A DNA stretch of 64,000 nt, taken from Vicinamibacterales bacterium. Lineage in GTDB: Bacteria; Acidobacteriota; Vicinamibacteria; Vicinamibacterales; UBA2999. Shown here in pieces: positions 1 through 8,619 of the stretch (position 1 is its first letter; every line of letters starts with the position of its first letter). The notes under the pieces were generated by a model. That model ran no database searches. It was not told the DNA's origin and saw only the letters and a list, made by a program, of their open reading frames with translations. Position numbers and translations under genes: made by a program. Where the stretch lies: positions 1 to 64,000 of the forward strand of contig JAWKHS010000017.1 of assembly GCA_041394705.1 (NCBI GenBank). Reading direction: 5' to 3'.

Positions 1-768
1 GATGTTCGGCACGGTCTGGGCGACGCTCTGCGTCGACCCGTGCAGGAACAGCTTGCCGCCCTGCCAGTAGGCCATGGCGGTGCGGGTCTCGAGCGGCTGA
101 TGGCCCGTGGACTGCGAGTAGAGCGTCTCGTCCAGGATGAGGTCGGCCTTCTTGAAGCCTTCCTCCACGTCGCCAAGCTCGAAGAAGTCCGGCGCCTCGC
201 CCAGGGGCAGCCGGCCCTCGGCGGCCTCGGCGAAGTCCGCGTCGCTCCACTTGACCGTCGCCACCTTGGCGGCCGGGCCTCCGCCCGCCCACACGTTGCC
301 CTGCGTCCTGGCGTTCGGGCTGCCGGGCCGGAGGCTGTCGAGCGGATCGACCACGAAGGGGAGCGGCTCGTACTCGACGCGGAGCAGCTCGATGGCCTCG
401 GCGGCCGTCGTCTCGTCCACGGCGGCCACCGCCAGGATCGGCTCGCCCTGGTAGACGGGCTCGTCGGTCAGGGCGATTTCCGCCGGCAGCGGGGGCGGAG
501 GCGGCGCCTGGCCGTCGGGCCGCGCCGGAGGCGCCGGCGGGGCCGGGAAGTCGGACGCGCGCAGGATGCCCTTGACGCCCGGCAGGGCCAGGGCGGCGCT
601 GTCGTCCACGCGCAGGACGCGGGCGTGCGGCATGGGCGAGAGCAGCAGCTTGATGAACAGCATGCCCTCGGCGCGGTAGTCCTCCGCGTACTTCGCGCGC
701 CCGGTGACCTTCGCCACCAGGTCCGGCGTGGAGTAGTTCTTGCCGATGTACTTGTACTCGTTCGCCAC
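1..768 (-). CDS. Molybdenum hydroxylase large subunit, xanthine dehydrogenase/aldehyde oxidase type (N-terminal part; cut by window edge)
   Basis: This is the N-terminal 256 residues of a molybdopterin-binding oxidoreductase large subunit; the rest lies left of the window. Family members hydroxylate purines, aldehydes or N-heterocycles using a Mo cofactor with electrons leaving through a 2Fe-2S subunit. Recognisable stretches are YAEDYRAEGMLF, LLLSPMPH and VYQGEPILAV, which match almost residue for residue the complete paralogue at 12800-15229. The GTG start (766-768) aligns with the paralogue start, has GGAGG 7 nt upstream and begins one base after the stop of the Fe-S subunit gene, so the two are an operon and probably one enzyme. 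The substrate cannot be read from the sequence. Confidence 0.9.
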   Translation of the reverse strand, partial: MANEYKYIGKNYSTPDLVAKVTGRAKYAEDYRAEGMLFIKLLLSPMPHARVLRVDDSAALALPGVKGILRASDFPAPPAPPARPDGQAPPPPPLPAEIALTDEPVYQGEPILAVAAVDETTAAEAIELLRVEYEPLPFVVDPLDSLRPGSPNARTQGNVWAGGGPAAKVATVKWSDADFAEAAEGRLPLGEAPDFFELGDVEEGFKKADLILDETLYSQSTGHQPLETRTAMAYWQGGKLFLHGSTQSVAQTVPNI

Positions 769-769
769 G

Positions 770-1405
770 TTAGGACCTCCGCGCCAGATCCGCGCCGTGC
801 ATCAGGGCGGTGAGAATCTTGTCGTAGTCCTGGCAGCGGCAGAGGTTGCCGGACACGCCGTGCGCCAGTTCCTGGCGGGACGGGTTCGGGTTGGTCTTGA
901 GGAAGCCCACGGTGGCCATCACGAAACCGGGCATGCAGAACGCGCACTGGAAGCCCTGCTCGTTGACGACGCCCTGCTGCACCGGGTGCAGCGTGCCGTC
1001 GGTCGACGCGAGGCCCTCGATGGTCTGGACCGACCGGCCGCGCAGCGAGTGCGTCAGCATCGAGCAGGAGTAATGGGGCACGTCGTCCACGAGCACCGTG
1101 CAGGCGCCGCACTCGGCGCGGTCGCAGCCGAGCTTCGTGCCGGTGAGCCCGAGCTTGTAGCGCAGGGTCATCGCCAGGGTCTCGTTCTTCAGGACGTCCA
1201 CCCGGCGGACCTGGCCGTTGACCGTGATCGAGATGAGCCGTTCGGCCGCGCCGGCGGCCGGCTGTCCGGAGAGCGACGTGCGGAAGAGATACGCGCTCGA
1301 GGAGACCGCCGCTCCGGCCGCGATCACGCCTTTGATGAAGTCGCGGCGGGTCGCGCCGCTGCGCGGGGTGTCGGATGCGGTGTGGCCCAGGTCCATGTCT
1401 GACAT
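770..1405 (-). CDS. (2Fe-2S)-binding subunit of the molybdenum hydroxylase, Tat-exported
   Basis: This 211-aa protein is the electron-transfer subunit partnering the large subunit that starts one base downstream. Residues 19-23 (TRRDF) followed by an Ala/Val-rich stretch form a twin-arginine signal, so the folded enzyme is probably periplasmic. The plant-type 2Fe-2S cluster cysteines are C94, C99, C102 and C114; the second, helical 2Fe-2S domain carries C154, C157, C189 and C191 (CAFC...CRC), the full set for this family. GAGGA stands just before the ATG. It is the only small subunit in the window, while there are two large-subunit genes, so it may serve both; that sharing is inference. Confidence 0.93.
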   Translation of the reverse strand: MSDMDLGHTASDTPRSGATRRDFIKGVIAAGAAVSSSAYLFRTSLSGQPAAGAAERLISITVNGQVRRVDVLKNETLAMTLRYKLGLTGTKLGCDRAECGACTVLVDDVPHYSCSMLTHSLRGRSVQTIEGLASTDGTLHPVQQGVVNEQGFQCAFCMPGFVMATVGFLKTNPNPSRQELAHGVSGNLCRCQDYDKILTALMHGADLARRS

Positions 1406-1454
1406 GCGGTCCTCGCTTGAGGGAGAGGGTGCGGTCGGGAATTGCCCGGCCGGA

Positions 1455-1460
1455 ATAGTA
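1455..1460 (-). promoter_or_regulatory. Probable -10 element of the molybdenum hydroxylase operon
   Basis: Read on the minus strand the hexamer is TACTAT, preceded by TG (TGTTACTAT), about 50 nt before the ATG of the Fe-S subunit gene. The -35 region at the usual distance (TTCCGC-like) is poor. The call rests on the hexamer and position only. Confidence 0.4.
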
Positions 1461-1513
1461 ACAGGATTTCCCTGCCGCGGAACTTCACCGGCCGCGTCGT
1501 TCCGGCGCTGTTT

Positions 1514-1526
1514 GAACGAACGTTCG
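1514..1526. promoter_or_regulatory. Palindrome resembling a TetR-type operator
   Basis: GAACGAACGTTCG contains the perfect 10-bp palindrome CGAACGTTCG at 1517-1526. It lies between the dipeptidase stop codon and the molybdenum hydroxylase promoter, about 55 nt upstream of the candidate -10. GAACG/CGTTC arms are common in TetR-family operators, but no TetR gene is in the window, so the regulator is unknown. Confidence 0.35.
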
Positions 1527-1544
1527 ATGCTTCGGCGGAATGGC

Positions 1545-2576
1545 TCAGCCCAGCCAGTCGGCCCGCCACGTCTCGTCGAACACGCGCAGCAGGTTGCCGC
1601 CGAGCAGCTTGCGGATGTCGTCGTCGGACACGCCGTGCGCGCACAGGCACTCGACGAGCGCGGGGAAGTCCTGGATGCCGTCGAAGTCCGCGGGCTGCCG
1701 GTTGTTGTTGTCGGGCGGCCGGGCGACCTGGTCGAAGCGGTCCGTGACTGAGCCGTAGGGCACGGCGTCCGGATCGGGTGTGTGCCGCGGGTAGGCGCCC
1801 ATCGTGCCCATCGAGTCGGTGGAGACGCCGACGTGATCGATCCCCAGGAGGTCCACCGCGTAGGCCAGGCACCGCCACCAGTCCTCCAGCGTCGGCATGC
1901 CCGGCGTGCCCGGCCAGATGAGGGGCGCCCACGTGGTCACGCAGACCACGCCGCCCAGGGCCGCCACGGCCTTCATCTGGTCGTCGTCGATGTTGCGGGG
2001 ATTGTCCACGACGGCCCGGGGATTCGAGTGCGACGCGATGGGCGGGCGCGTGGCCACGGCGCAGGCATCGAGGAAGGTCGTCCGGCCGGCGTGGGTGAGA
2101 TCGATCGTGATGCCGTAGCGCTCCATCTCACGGACCATCACCCGACCGAGTTGGCTGAGGCCGGCGTCGTGGCGTTCGAGGCAGCCGCTGCCCACCAGGT
2201 TCTGCTCGTTGTAGGTGAGCTGGCAGATGCGGAGCCCCAGCTGCTTCCAGAGGAGCAGCATCGCGGGATCCGACCCGACGAAGCACGCATCCTGCGACAG
2301 GAGGATGTGCGCCAGCTTGCCCTCGGCCTTCGCGCGCCGGATGGCGTCGGGCGAGTCGGCCAGGCAGAACGTGGGCTCGTCGTGAATCACGCGCAGGAAG
2401 TCGCGGACGCGCGGGTACGTCTCGGCCGCGTCCTCGTTCGGCATCGGAATGGTCAGGCCGACGGCCGTGAGCCCCGAGCGATCCGTGCGGTCGGTCCGCC
2501 GCAGCAGGTACTGGACGCACGGGTCGATCACGATCGAGTCGCGGTGCAGGCGGAGGGCGCGGTCGCTGATGGGCAT
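1545..2576 (-). CDS. Membrane dipeptidase-like amidohydrolase (peptidase family M19), altered metal site
   Basis: This 343-aa protein aligns with renal-dipeptidase-like M19 enzymes, which hydrolyse dipeptides at a binuclear zinc site. Visible family blocks are LGLRICQLTYNEQN (114-127), DLTHAG with H162, SHSNPRAV with H183, and GVSTDSMG near residue 255. Two usual ligands are not seen: the N-terminal H-x-D is replaced by IDPC (17-20), and the bridging Glu of the usual EG motif is SQD (94-96). It may be a divergent subfamily or no longer a dipeptidase. No signal peptide is visible. A much longer upstream reading frame is only a shadow of the TonB gene; the ATG at 2574-2576 gives the family-length protein. 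Confidence 0.8.
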   Translation of the reverse strand: MPISDRALRLHRDSIVIDPCVQYLLRRTDRTDRSGLTAVGLTIPMPNEDAAETYPRVRDFLRVIHDEPTFCLADSPDAIRRAKAEGKLAHILLSQDACFVGSDPAMLLLWKQLGLRICQLTYNEQNLVGSGCLERHDAGLSQLGRVMVREMERYGITIDLTHAGRTTFLDACAVATRPPIASHSNPRAVVDNPRNIDDDQMKAVAALGGVVCVTTWAPLIWPGTPGMPTLEDWWRCLAYAVDLLGIDHVGVSTDSMGTMGAYPRHTPDPDAVPYGSVTDRFDQVARPPDNNNRQPADFDGIQDFPALVECLCAHGVSDDDIRKLLGGNLLRVFDETWRADWLG

Positions 2577-2650
2577 GCGGCGATGAGGATAGTGCAGGAC
2601 GGCCGCGGATGCCGCGACGGCCTGCGCCTCCAGGGCCCCTCCGACGTCGC

Positions 2651-5026
2651 TCAGAAGCTGGCCACGAGCGCGACCCGCAGCGTGAACGGCTCCACCGGAT
2701 GGAAGTGCACGTCGTCCACGCCCCCCGGCGGCTCGCCGGGCAGGCGTGACGTGTAGAAGTAGTCGATGTCCGAGCTGGTCGAGTCGAACAAGTTGAGCGC
2801 GTCGACCTTCAGCCGCCAGGTGCGGGTCACCCGTACGCCCGCCTCGGCCGTCACCAGGCTCGATGCCCGGCTGCGAACGCTGTTGTCCTCCACGAGCGGC
2901 CGCGGCCCGAAGAAGCGGTACCGCAGACTGCCGCTCCATCGGCGATCGGGCGCCACGGTCAGGCCGGTGCTCGCCACGCCCTCCACCGCCCCTGGGATGC
3001 GGGACCCCTCGGGCGCGCCGTCGGTGAATCGCGCCGCCGAGTAGGCGGCGCTCAGGTCGAGGGCCAGCCACGGCGTGACACGGTAGTCGGCGTCGAGCTC
3101 CACGCCCATCCGCCGGCTCGGGCGGCTGGCTTCGGTCGTGCCGGCGTCGCCGATGAAGAGCAGCTCGGAGTCCAGCCACAGGCCCCACAAAGCGAATGTC
3201 GCGTGGAGGCGGGGGAGCGCCAGCGTCCGGACGCCGGCCTCGGCGCCGCGGGCGCGCACGAGGGGATCGACGCGATCCACCGGCTCGCCGCTGCTCGGAT
3301 CCCGGCGGATCGTGGCGCCCCGGCCGTCGTTGCTGTGGAACCCGCCGCCCGCGCTGACGTACAGCTCGGTACGCCGCCAGGGCCCCAGGGCCAGGCTCAC
3401 CTTCGGATTGACGATGCCGTCGGTGACGCGCCCGCCGTTGACCGGATCACCGGCCTCCACCCGCCAGTGGTACAGGTCGCCCCGCACGCCGACCGTGGTC
3501 CGCACGACGTCCGACCACTGCGTCCGCAGTTCGGCGTACGCGGCGCCGCTGGTCTGCCCGACGGCGTCCTCACGCACGGTGGCGACACGGCGGCGCGCCG
3601 CGGTCCGGTAGAGTCCCACGGCGCCGATGGCATCATGGCGGACGTCGGCGCCGAGCGTGATCAACGACCGCCGTGAGAACGGCATCACGGGCCACGTCCG
3701 GCTGGCCCGGCCGCCGGTCACGACGCGCTCGTCGCGCTGCTCGAACTGGTCGCCGTTCACCGGATCGTCGAGCCGGTAGGTGAAGTTCGAGAAGAGGTCG
3801 AGGCCGTAGTCGAACGCGTACGCTTCGACCCGCGTGACGCCCGCCGCCGTGGTCCGTTGCCACTCCGCCATCGCGCCGGCGCGGTGCGTGCGTCCGCCGT
3901 CGGTGGGATCGAGCGAGCCGAACCGCGACAGCTGCCCGTCGTCGACGGCCCGGCGGGGAATCTGATCGGTCGAATTCCACCGGGCGTCGTAGGCGAATGC
4001 CGTGATCGCGCCCCCCGTGGTCGCCGTGCCCTGGCTGTAGCGCACCAGCCCGTTCCACTTGCGCAGCGCATCCCCCCGGACCCAGGGGCCGTCGTTGGTG
4101 GCGGCCTCTGCCGCCGCCAGGACATGTCCGGGACCGACCCTGTGCGACCCGGCCGCCATCAGGCGTCCATAGCCGTAGCTCCCGGCCTCGACACGCGCGA
4201 TTGGCTGTTCCAGCACGTTGAGGTAGTTGACGCGGATGGCGCCGGCGGCCGAGAAGTCGCCGCTGTCGGCGGCGTAGGTGCCCTTGCGGTACTGGATGCC
4301 GCTCACCAGCTCCGGGATCAGGAAGTTGAGGTCCGCGTAGCCCTGGCCGTGCCCGTGCGTGGGCAGGTTCACGGGCATGCCGGCGACGCTCATCGCCAGA
4401 TCGGTGCCGTGGTCGATGTTGAAGCCGCGCACGTAGTACTGGTTCGCCTTGCCCTCGCCGCTGTGCTGACTGACCACCACGCCGGGCACGCTCTCGAGCG
4501 CGTCGGCGGGACGACGGCGTCCGCGTTCGTTCAGTTCGAGCGGCGTCACGATGCCCGTGCTGGCGGCGTCGGCCACGCCGACGAGTTCGTCCTGTTCGGA
4601 GACCGTCGCCAGGCTCCGGAACGTGTTCCGGCCCGTGACGACCACCGACGCACTGGCCGCGACGAGCAGCGTGGCGTCGTCGACCGAGCGCTCGACGCCG
4701 GTCGTCACCTCCACGTTGCGGCGCCGCAGCGTCACGAACCCCGGAATCGAGAAACGCACCGCGTGGATGCCAGCCGGCACGTCGTCGATGCGGTATCGAC
4801 CCGACGCGTCCGTCTCGGCCGTTCGTTCCGGGACGTCCTCCACTTCCACCAGCACGCCCGGAAGCGGTGCGCCCGTCGGGTCGATCACGCGCCCGCTCAC
4901 CCGTCCTGCCTCCGTCACCTGCGCCAAGGCCTCCGAAAGGCCACCTGGGACCGTGGCGAGCACGGCCCAGAGCAAGACCCTCCGGATGGCCGGGGCCACG
5001 GGGCCCCTCGACGACCATCCCGTCAT
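2651..5026 (-). CDS. TonB-dependent outer-membrane receptor with N-terminal carboxypeptidase-regulatory-like domain
   Basis: This 791-aa receptor has a signal peptide (about 1-36), a carboxypeptidase-regulatory-like beta-sandwich (about 40-115, GRVIDPTGAPLPGV), a plug domain (about 140-240, with ESVPGVVVSQHSG and YYVRGFNIDHGTD) and a 22-strand barrel ending in the outer-membrane signature ...VALVASF. It would import a ligand across the outer membrane using TonB energy. The ATG at 5024-5026 is chosen because GAGGTG precedes it; an earlier in-frame start would disrupt the signal peptide. The His-rich gene 53 nt upstream hints at a metal or metal-chelate ligand, but the dipeptidase and molybdenum hydroxylase downstream fit an organic ligand equally well. 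Confidence 0.92.
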   Translation of the reverse strand: MTGWSSRGPVAPAIRRVLLWAVLATVPGGLSEALAQVTEAGRVSGRVIDPTGAPLPGVLVEVEDVPERTAETDASGRYRIDDVPAGIHAVRFSIPGFVTLRRRNVEVTTGVERSVDDATLLVAASASVVVTGRNTFRSLATVSEQDELVGVADAASTGIVTPLELNERGRRRPADALESVPGVVVSQHSGEGKANQYYVRGFNIDHGTDLAMSVAGMPVNLPTHGHGQGYADLNFLIPELVSGIQYRKGTYAADSGDFSAAGAIRVNYLNVLEQPIARVEAGSYGYGRLMAAGSHRVGPGHVLAAAEAATNDGPWVRGDALRKWNGLVRYSQGTATTGGAITAFAYDARWNSTDQIPRRAVDDGQLSRFGSLDPTDGGRTHRAGAMAEWQRTTAAGVTRVEAYAFDYGLDLFSNFTYRLDDPVNGDQFEQRDERVVTGGRASRTWPVMPFSRRSLITLGADVRHDAIGAVGLYRTAARRRVATVREDAVGQTSGAAYAELRTQWSDVVRTTVGVRGDLYHWRVEAGDPVNGGRVTDGIVNPKVSLALGPWRRTELYVSAGGGFHSNDGRGATIRRDPSSGEPVDRVDPLVRARGAEAGVRTLALPRLHATFALWGLWLDSELLFIGDAGTTEASRPSRRMGVELDADYRVTPWLALDLSAAYSAARFTDGAPEGSRIPGAVEGVASTGLTVAPDRRWSGSLRYRFFGPRPLVEDNSVRSRASSLVTAEAGVRVTRTWRLKVDALNLFDSTSSDIDYFYTSRLPGEPPGGVDDVHFHPVEPFTLRVALVASF

Positions 5027-5079
5027 GACACACCTCACGTCTCCGCGGCAGCCGTCCCGGCTGCCGCGCGGCACCTGTC

Positions 5080-5628
5080 TCAGTCGGACGACACGAGCTC
5101 AGGCGAGAGCGGGAGGACCGCGGGAGGGCGGCTGCGGAAGCGCCGGGGCCGATGGCCGGCCGTGTGCTCGTCGGGCGGCAGCGCCAGCGTCTCTGGAGGC
5201 GGGGGGAGGAACGGGGGGAGCGGCCCTTCGAGGACGGCCAGGCCGAAGTGCAAGCTGCTGCCGTGTCCGTGAGGCCGTGTCGGCACGGTCGGGACCGGGT
5301 CGTCGTTGCCGGCGGACGAGGTTTCGGGCAGCCGCCGGTCGCCAAGCGTGCCCGACGCGGACGCCGCGGGCTCGTGGGCCGCGCGCGGGCGGGGCGCGTC
5401 GACCGGCTGGCGCGGGTGGGTGTGCGTCCGCCCCGCCTGGTGCGCCGCCAGATGCGCGGCCTCGTCGCCGAAGAGGTGTTCGACGTCGTCGGGCCCGTGC
5501 GTGTGATCGGGCCGGTGCGACGCCAGGTGCGCGACCGGTGCGAACTGCGCGGCGAGCAGGAACGTGCCGAGCAGGGACGCGGCCGCGACGAGGCGCAGGC
5601 GTTCGCGCGCGGCGAGGTCGGCCGTCAT
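5080..5628 (-). CDS. His-rich single-pass membrane or exported protein of unknown function
   Basis: This 182-aa protein has one hydrophobic segment (about residues 14-30, LVAAASLLGTFLLAAQFAPV) followed by a His/Asp/Pro-rich region (HLASHRPDHTHGPDDVEHLF, then HLAAHQ and THTHPRQP) and a Pro-rich tail. I do not recognise a family. Clustered histidines in an extracytoplasmic tail often bind zinc, copper or nickel, and the gene precedes a TonB receptor by 53 nt in the same direction, so a role as periplasmic metal-binding partner is a reasonable guess. The ATG at 5626-5628 follows AGGA; the longer frame upstream lacks a signal-like start. Confidence 0.65.
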   Translation of the reverse strand: MTADLAARERLRLVAAASLLGTFLLAAQFAPVAHLASHRPDHTHGPDDVEHLFGDEAAHLAAHQAGRTHTHPRQPVDAPRPRAAHEPAASASGTLGDRRLPETSSAGNDDPVPTVPTRPHGHGSSLHFGLAVLEGPLPPFLPPPPETLALPPDEHTAGHRPRRFRSRPPAVLPLSPELVSSD

Positions 5629-5747
5629 GGGTCCTGACAGCCTATCGCATGGACCAACCGGTCGCCTGCGAGAGCGACACGTGCGCCCGCGGCGGCCGTC
5701 GCCGCGAGCGCGCGGGGGCAATGGCCCCGTTCCGGCCACGCGATGCG

Positions 5748-6467
5748 CTAGTCGTCGTCACCCACGACGTTGACGAAGCCGAACATCCAGTCGTTCAGGA
5801 AGTGCGTGCGGTTCATGCAGAGCACCAGATACCGGCCCGTCTTCAAGAAGCGATAGGTCACGAGCTGGCCGTTCGAGGTCGCGCCTGCCGGGACCGTGCC
5901 GCCGTTCAAGAACTGCTGGCCGCCGGCGGAGGTGAGCCGCCCGGCCTCGGACCACACGCGGTTGTCCGGATGGGCGTTGGTGACGTTGGCCGCGACGTCG
6001 AGGACCACGTCGCCCTTGCCGTCCTCGACGACGTGGGCGCCGTTGGCGTTGAGCGCCGACAGGTTGCACGGGTGCCCCGCCGGATCCGGCACCGTCGCCG
6101 GGTCGGGGCCCGCGCACAGGAATTGGCCGAGCGCGTCGCGGGTGGTCTTCCTGCTCACCGCGTAGATCGCGAAGGCGTGTCCGCCTCCGTGAATCTGGAA
6201 CGTGACCTGCCCGCCCTTGGCGACGGTCGTCTCTTCGGGCGTGAGGTGGTGCAGGAGGTACGAGCACGGATCGGCCGGCCCGCCGATGGCCCCGCTCTGG
6301 AGACAGGGCGGGGGACCGATGGGCGCCGTGGGCAGGACGCCGAAGTCCACGGCCGCGTCGGCCGGGGCGCTGGGGTGGTGCTGGCCGTGCTGCCGGGCCG
6401 CACTGGTGCCGGGCAGGACGAGCAGGGCGATGACGACGGTGAGGGGAAGCGCACGGTTGGCCTGCAT
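5748..6467 (-). CDS. Exported cupredoxin-like protein
   Basis: This 239-aa protein has a clear signal peptide (1-24) and a C-terminal segment resembling a type-1 copper site: H93/H97 in HGGGHAFAIY, then C217, H222 and M228 in LCMNRTHFLNDWMFGFV. Cupredoxins carry electrons or bind copper in the periplasm. The Cys-His-Met order and the position of the C-terminal triad fit; the spacing (4 and 5 residues) is slightly wide, so copper binding is inference. AAGGAGCG precedes the ATG. It lies divergent from the gamma-glutamyltransferase gene and 120 nt before the His-rich gene. Confidence 0.65.
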   Translation of the reverse strand: MQANRALPLTVVIALLVLPGTSAARQHGQHHPSAPADAAVDFGVLPTAPIGPPPCLQSGAIGGPADPCSYLLHHLTPEETTVAKGGQVTFQIHGGGHAFAIYAVSRKTTRDALGQFLCAGPDPATVPDPAGHPCNLSALNANGAHVVEDGKGDVVLDVAANVTNAHPDNRVWSEAGRLTSAGGQQFLNGGTVPAGATSNGQLVTYRFLKTGRYLVLCMNRTHFLNDWMFGFVNVVGDDD

Positions 6468-6579
6468 GGAACGCTCCTTCGAGGCAGGCCCGCGTGGCGC
6501 GCGCTGGGCGCCGGCATCCTAAACGATCCAGCCCATCCGTGACTAGCGCCGAGGTGGAGACCGGGAGGTCCGCCCGCGC

Positions 6580-6585
6580 TACACT
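6580..6585 (+). promoter_or_regulatory. Probable -10 element of the gamma-glutamyltransferase gene
   Basis: TACACT lies 26 nt before the ATG at 6612; a start point about 7 nt downstream would leave a short leader carrying the GGGAGGA ribosome site. The same TACACT hexamer recurs before the kinase (30481) and cytochrome (25718) genes. Confidence 0.45.
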
Positions 6586-6611
6586 GCCCTCCGACTTCCG
6601 GGAGGACGCAC

Positions 6612-8561
6612 ATGAGAAGAGGTCTCTTCCTCGCCCTGACCGTGGCCGCGGCCGCATTCGGCGCGGCGACGCTCGCCCAGCAGCGCGTCCCCGACCCGGA
6701 ACCTCCGACGCGCGGCGTCCGCCCGCCGGCGGCGCTGCGGCCGCTCGTGGCCGGACCGAACGCCGGCGTCTCCACCGGGCATCCGCTCGTCACGTCGGCG
6801 GCGCTCGAGGTGCTGCAGAAGGGCGGCAACGCTTTCGACGCCGGAGCGGCGTCGCTCCTGGTCGGCGGCGTCGTCGAGCAGGACCTCTACAGCCTGGGCG
6901 GCGAAGGCCTGGTGCTCGTCTATCCGGTGAGCGAGAAGAAGGTGACGGCCGTCAACGGACAAGGGTGGGCCCCGAAGGCCGTCGACGTGGACTGGTACCT
7001 GTCGCGCGGCAAGTCGCTCGAAGGCGCGGGGCTCGATCCGGCCGTCGTGCCCGGCGCGCTGCACGCGGCGCTGACCGTGCTGGAGAAGTGGGGCACGATG
7101 AGCTTCGAGACCGTGGCGGCGCGGGCGATTGAGTACGCGCGCGACGGCTTTCCCCTCCGCCAGTCCACGGCCGACGGCATCCGCCGCCAGCGCGAGTTCT
7201 TCCGGAAATGGCCGGACAACGAACGCTACTGGCTGAAGCCCGACGGATCCTTCTACGACCCGGGCGAGACGGTGAAGTTGCCGACGCTGGCCCGCACGCT
7301 CACGCGGATGGTCGAGGCCGAACGGGCGGCGAAAGGGAAGGGTCGGGCCGCCGGCGTGGCCGCGGCGCGCGACCGCTTCTACAAGGGCGACATCGCGAAG
7401 GAGATGGTGGCCTTCCTCCAGCAGCACCAGGCGCCGTTCGACCTGAGCGACTTCGCCGAGTACACGGCCCGCCTCGAGACGCCGGCCTCGACGACCTATC
7501 GCGGCTACACGGTCTACAAGCACGGCTTCACCAGCCAGGGGCCGGTGCTCCTGCAGACGCTGAACATCCTGGAGACGTTCGACCTCGCCGCGATGCAGCA
7601 CGACTCGGCGGACTACGTCCACACGGTGACCGAGGCGATGAAGCTGGCCTACGCCGACCGCGACACCTACTACGCCGACACGGCGTTCGTGCAGGTGCCG
7701 GCCGAGGGACTGCTCTCCAAGGCCTACGCGAAGACGCGGGCGGCGCTCATCGACCCGCGCCGGGCGTCCAAGGCGTTCATCGCCGGCGACCCGCTGCCGT
7801 TCGATTCGAAGGTCAAGCGCTGGTCCTACGCCAAGTACGACATCGCCGACGGCACCACGACCCCGTCAGGCGACTTCGCGGCGCTGGGTGTCGGCGATTC
7901 GCCGGCGGCCGACGCCGCGGCGCGCGCGCTCCTCTCACGCGGACTCGACGCGGCGGGCGTCTCGAAGGACACGACGCACATGTCGGTCATCGACAAGGCC
8001 GGCAACGTGTTCGATGCCACGCCGAGCGGCGGCTGGGTGCCCGGGGCCGTCATCCTCGGCGACACCGGCATCGGCATGAGCGTGCGCGGCGAGCAGTTCT
8101 GGCTCGACAAGACGCGCGCGAACCAGATCCGCGGCCGCGCGCGGCCGCGCTACACGCTCACGCCCAGCATGGTCTTCAAGGACGGGCGGCCGCTCATGGC
8201 GCTCGGGACGCCGGGCGGCGACAACCAGGACCAGACGATTCTCGAGGCCTTCCTCAACATCGTCGAGTTCTGGGACGCCTGGTACCCCAACGTGCACGGC
8301 GCACTCGAGTGGCCGCGCTTCCAGACCCTGCACTTCCACGGGTCGTTCTGGCCGCACGACGCCGGCTTCAACAAGCTGAACCTGGAAGCGGGCATCCCCG
8401 ACGCCGTGATGGAGGAGCTCAAGGCGCGCGGGCACGACGTGAGCCGCATCCGGGCGTTCGGCATGTCGGGCTGCGCGACCACGGTGCTCATCGACCCGAA
8501 GACGTCGTCGCGCATCGCCGGCGCCGATCCGCGGCGGGACTGCTACGCGGTGGCGTACTAG
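6612..8561 (+). CDS. ggt: Gamma-glutamyltransferase family protein, exported
   Basis: This 649-aa Ntn-hydrolase precursor has a signal peptide (1-22). Gamma-glutamyltransferases cleave the gamma-glutamyl bond of glutathione and related amides and mature by self-cleavage in front of a threonine. Here that motif is KDTTHMSVID with T454 as the predicted nucleophile, giving a large subunit of about 430 and a small one of about 195 residues. GNAFDAGAA (73-81) is the N-terminal family block and TPGGDNQDQ replaces the usual GSPGG region. The family is broad and includes acylases, so the substrate is not certain. It is transcribed alone, with GGGAGGA before the ATG. Confidence 0.88.
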   Translation: MRRGLFLALTVAAAAFGAATLAQQRVPDPEPPTRGVRPPAALRPLVAGPNAGVSTGHPLVTSAALEVLQKGGNAFDAGAASLLVGGVVEQDLYSLGGEGLVLVYPVSEKKVTAVNGQGWAPKAVDVDWYLSRGKSLEGAGLDPAVVPGALHAALTVLEKWGTMSFETVAARAIEYARDGFPLRQSTADGIRRQREFFRKWPDNERYWLKPDGSFYDPGETVKLPTLARTLTRMVEAERAAKGKGRAAGVAAARDRFYKGDIAKEMVAFLQQHQAPFDLSDFAEYTARLETPASTTYRGYTVYKHGFTSQGPVLLQTLNILETFDLAAMQHDSADYVHTVTEAMKLAYADRDTYYADTAFVQVPAEGLLSKAYAKTRAALIDPRRASKAFIAGDPLPFDSKVKRWSYAKYDIADGTTTPSGDFAALGVGDSPAADAAARALLSRGLDAAGVSKDTTHMSVIDKAGNVFDATPSGGWVPGAVILGDTGIGMSVRGEQFWLDKTRANQIRGRARPRYTLTPSMVFKDGRPLMALGTPGGDNQDQTILEAFLNIVEFWDAWYPNVHGALEWPRFQTLHFHGSFWPHDAGFNKLNLEAGIPDAVMEELKARGHDVSRIRAFGMSGCATTVLIDPKTSSRIAGADPRRDCYAVAY

Positions 8562-8596
8562 CCGGGGTCCGGGATCCGGGTCTCGGGGCTCGGGAC
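8562..8596. repeat. Five heptanucleotide tandem units (YCGGGRN) after the ggt stop
   Basis: Starting at the base after the stop codon are five 7-mers: CCGGGGT, CCGGGAT, CCGGGTC, TCGGGGC, TCGGGAC. They lie between the convergent ggt and HEAT-like genes. The same 7-base unit recurs at 47562-47589 after purA, also between convergent genes. Confidence 0.75.
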
Positions 8597-8619
8597 GAAC
8601 GGCGCGCGACGTACGGGCG

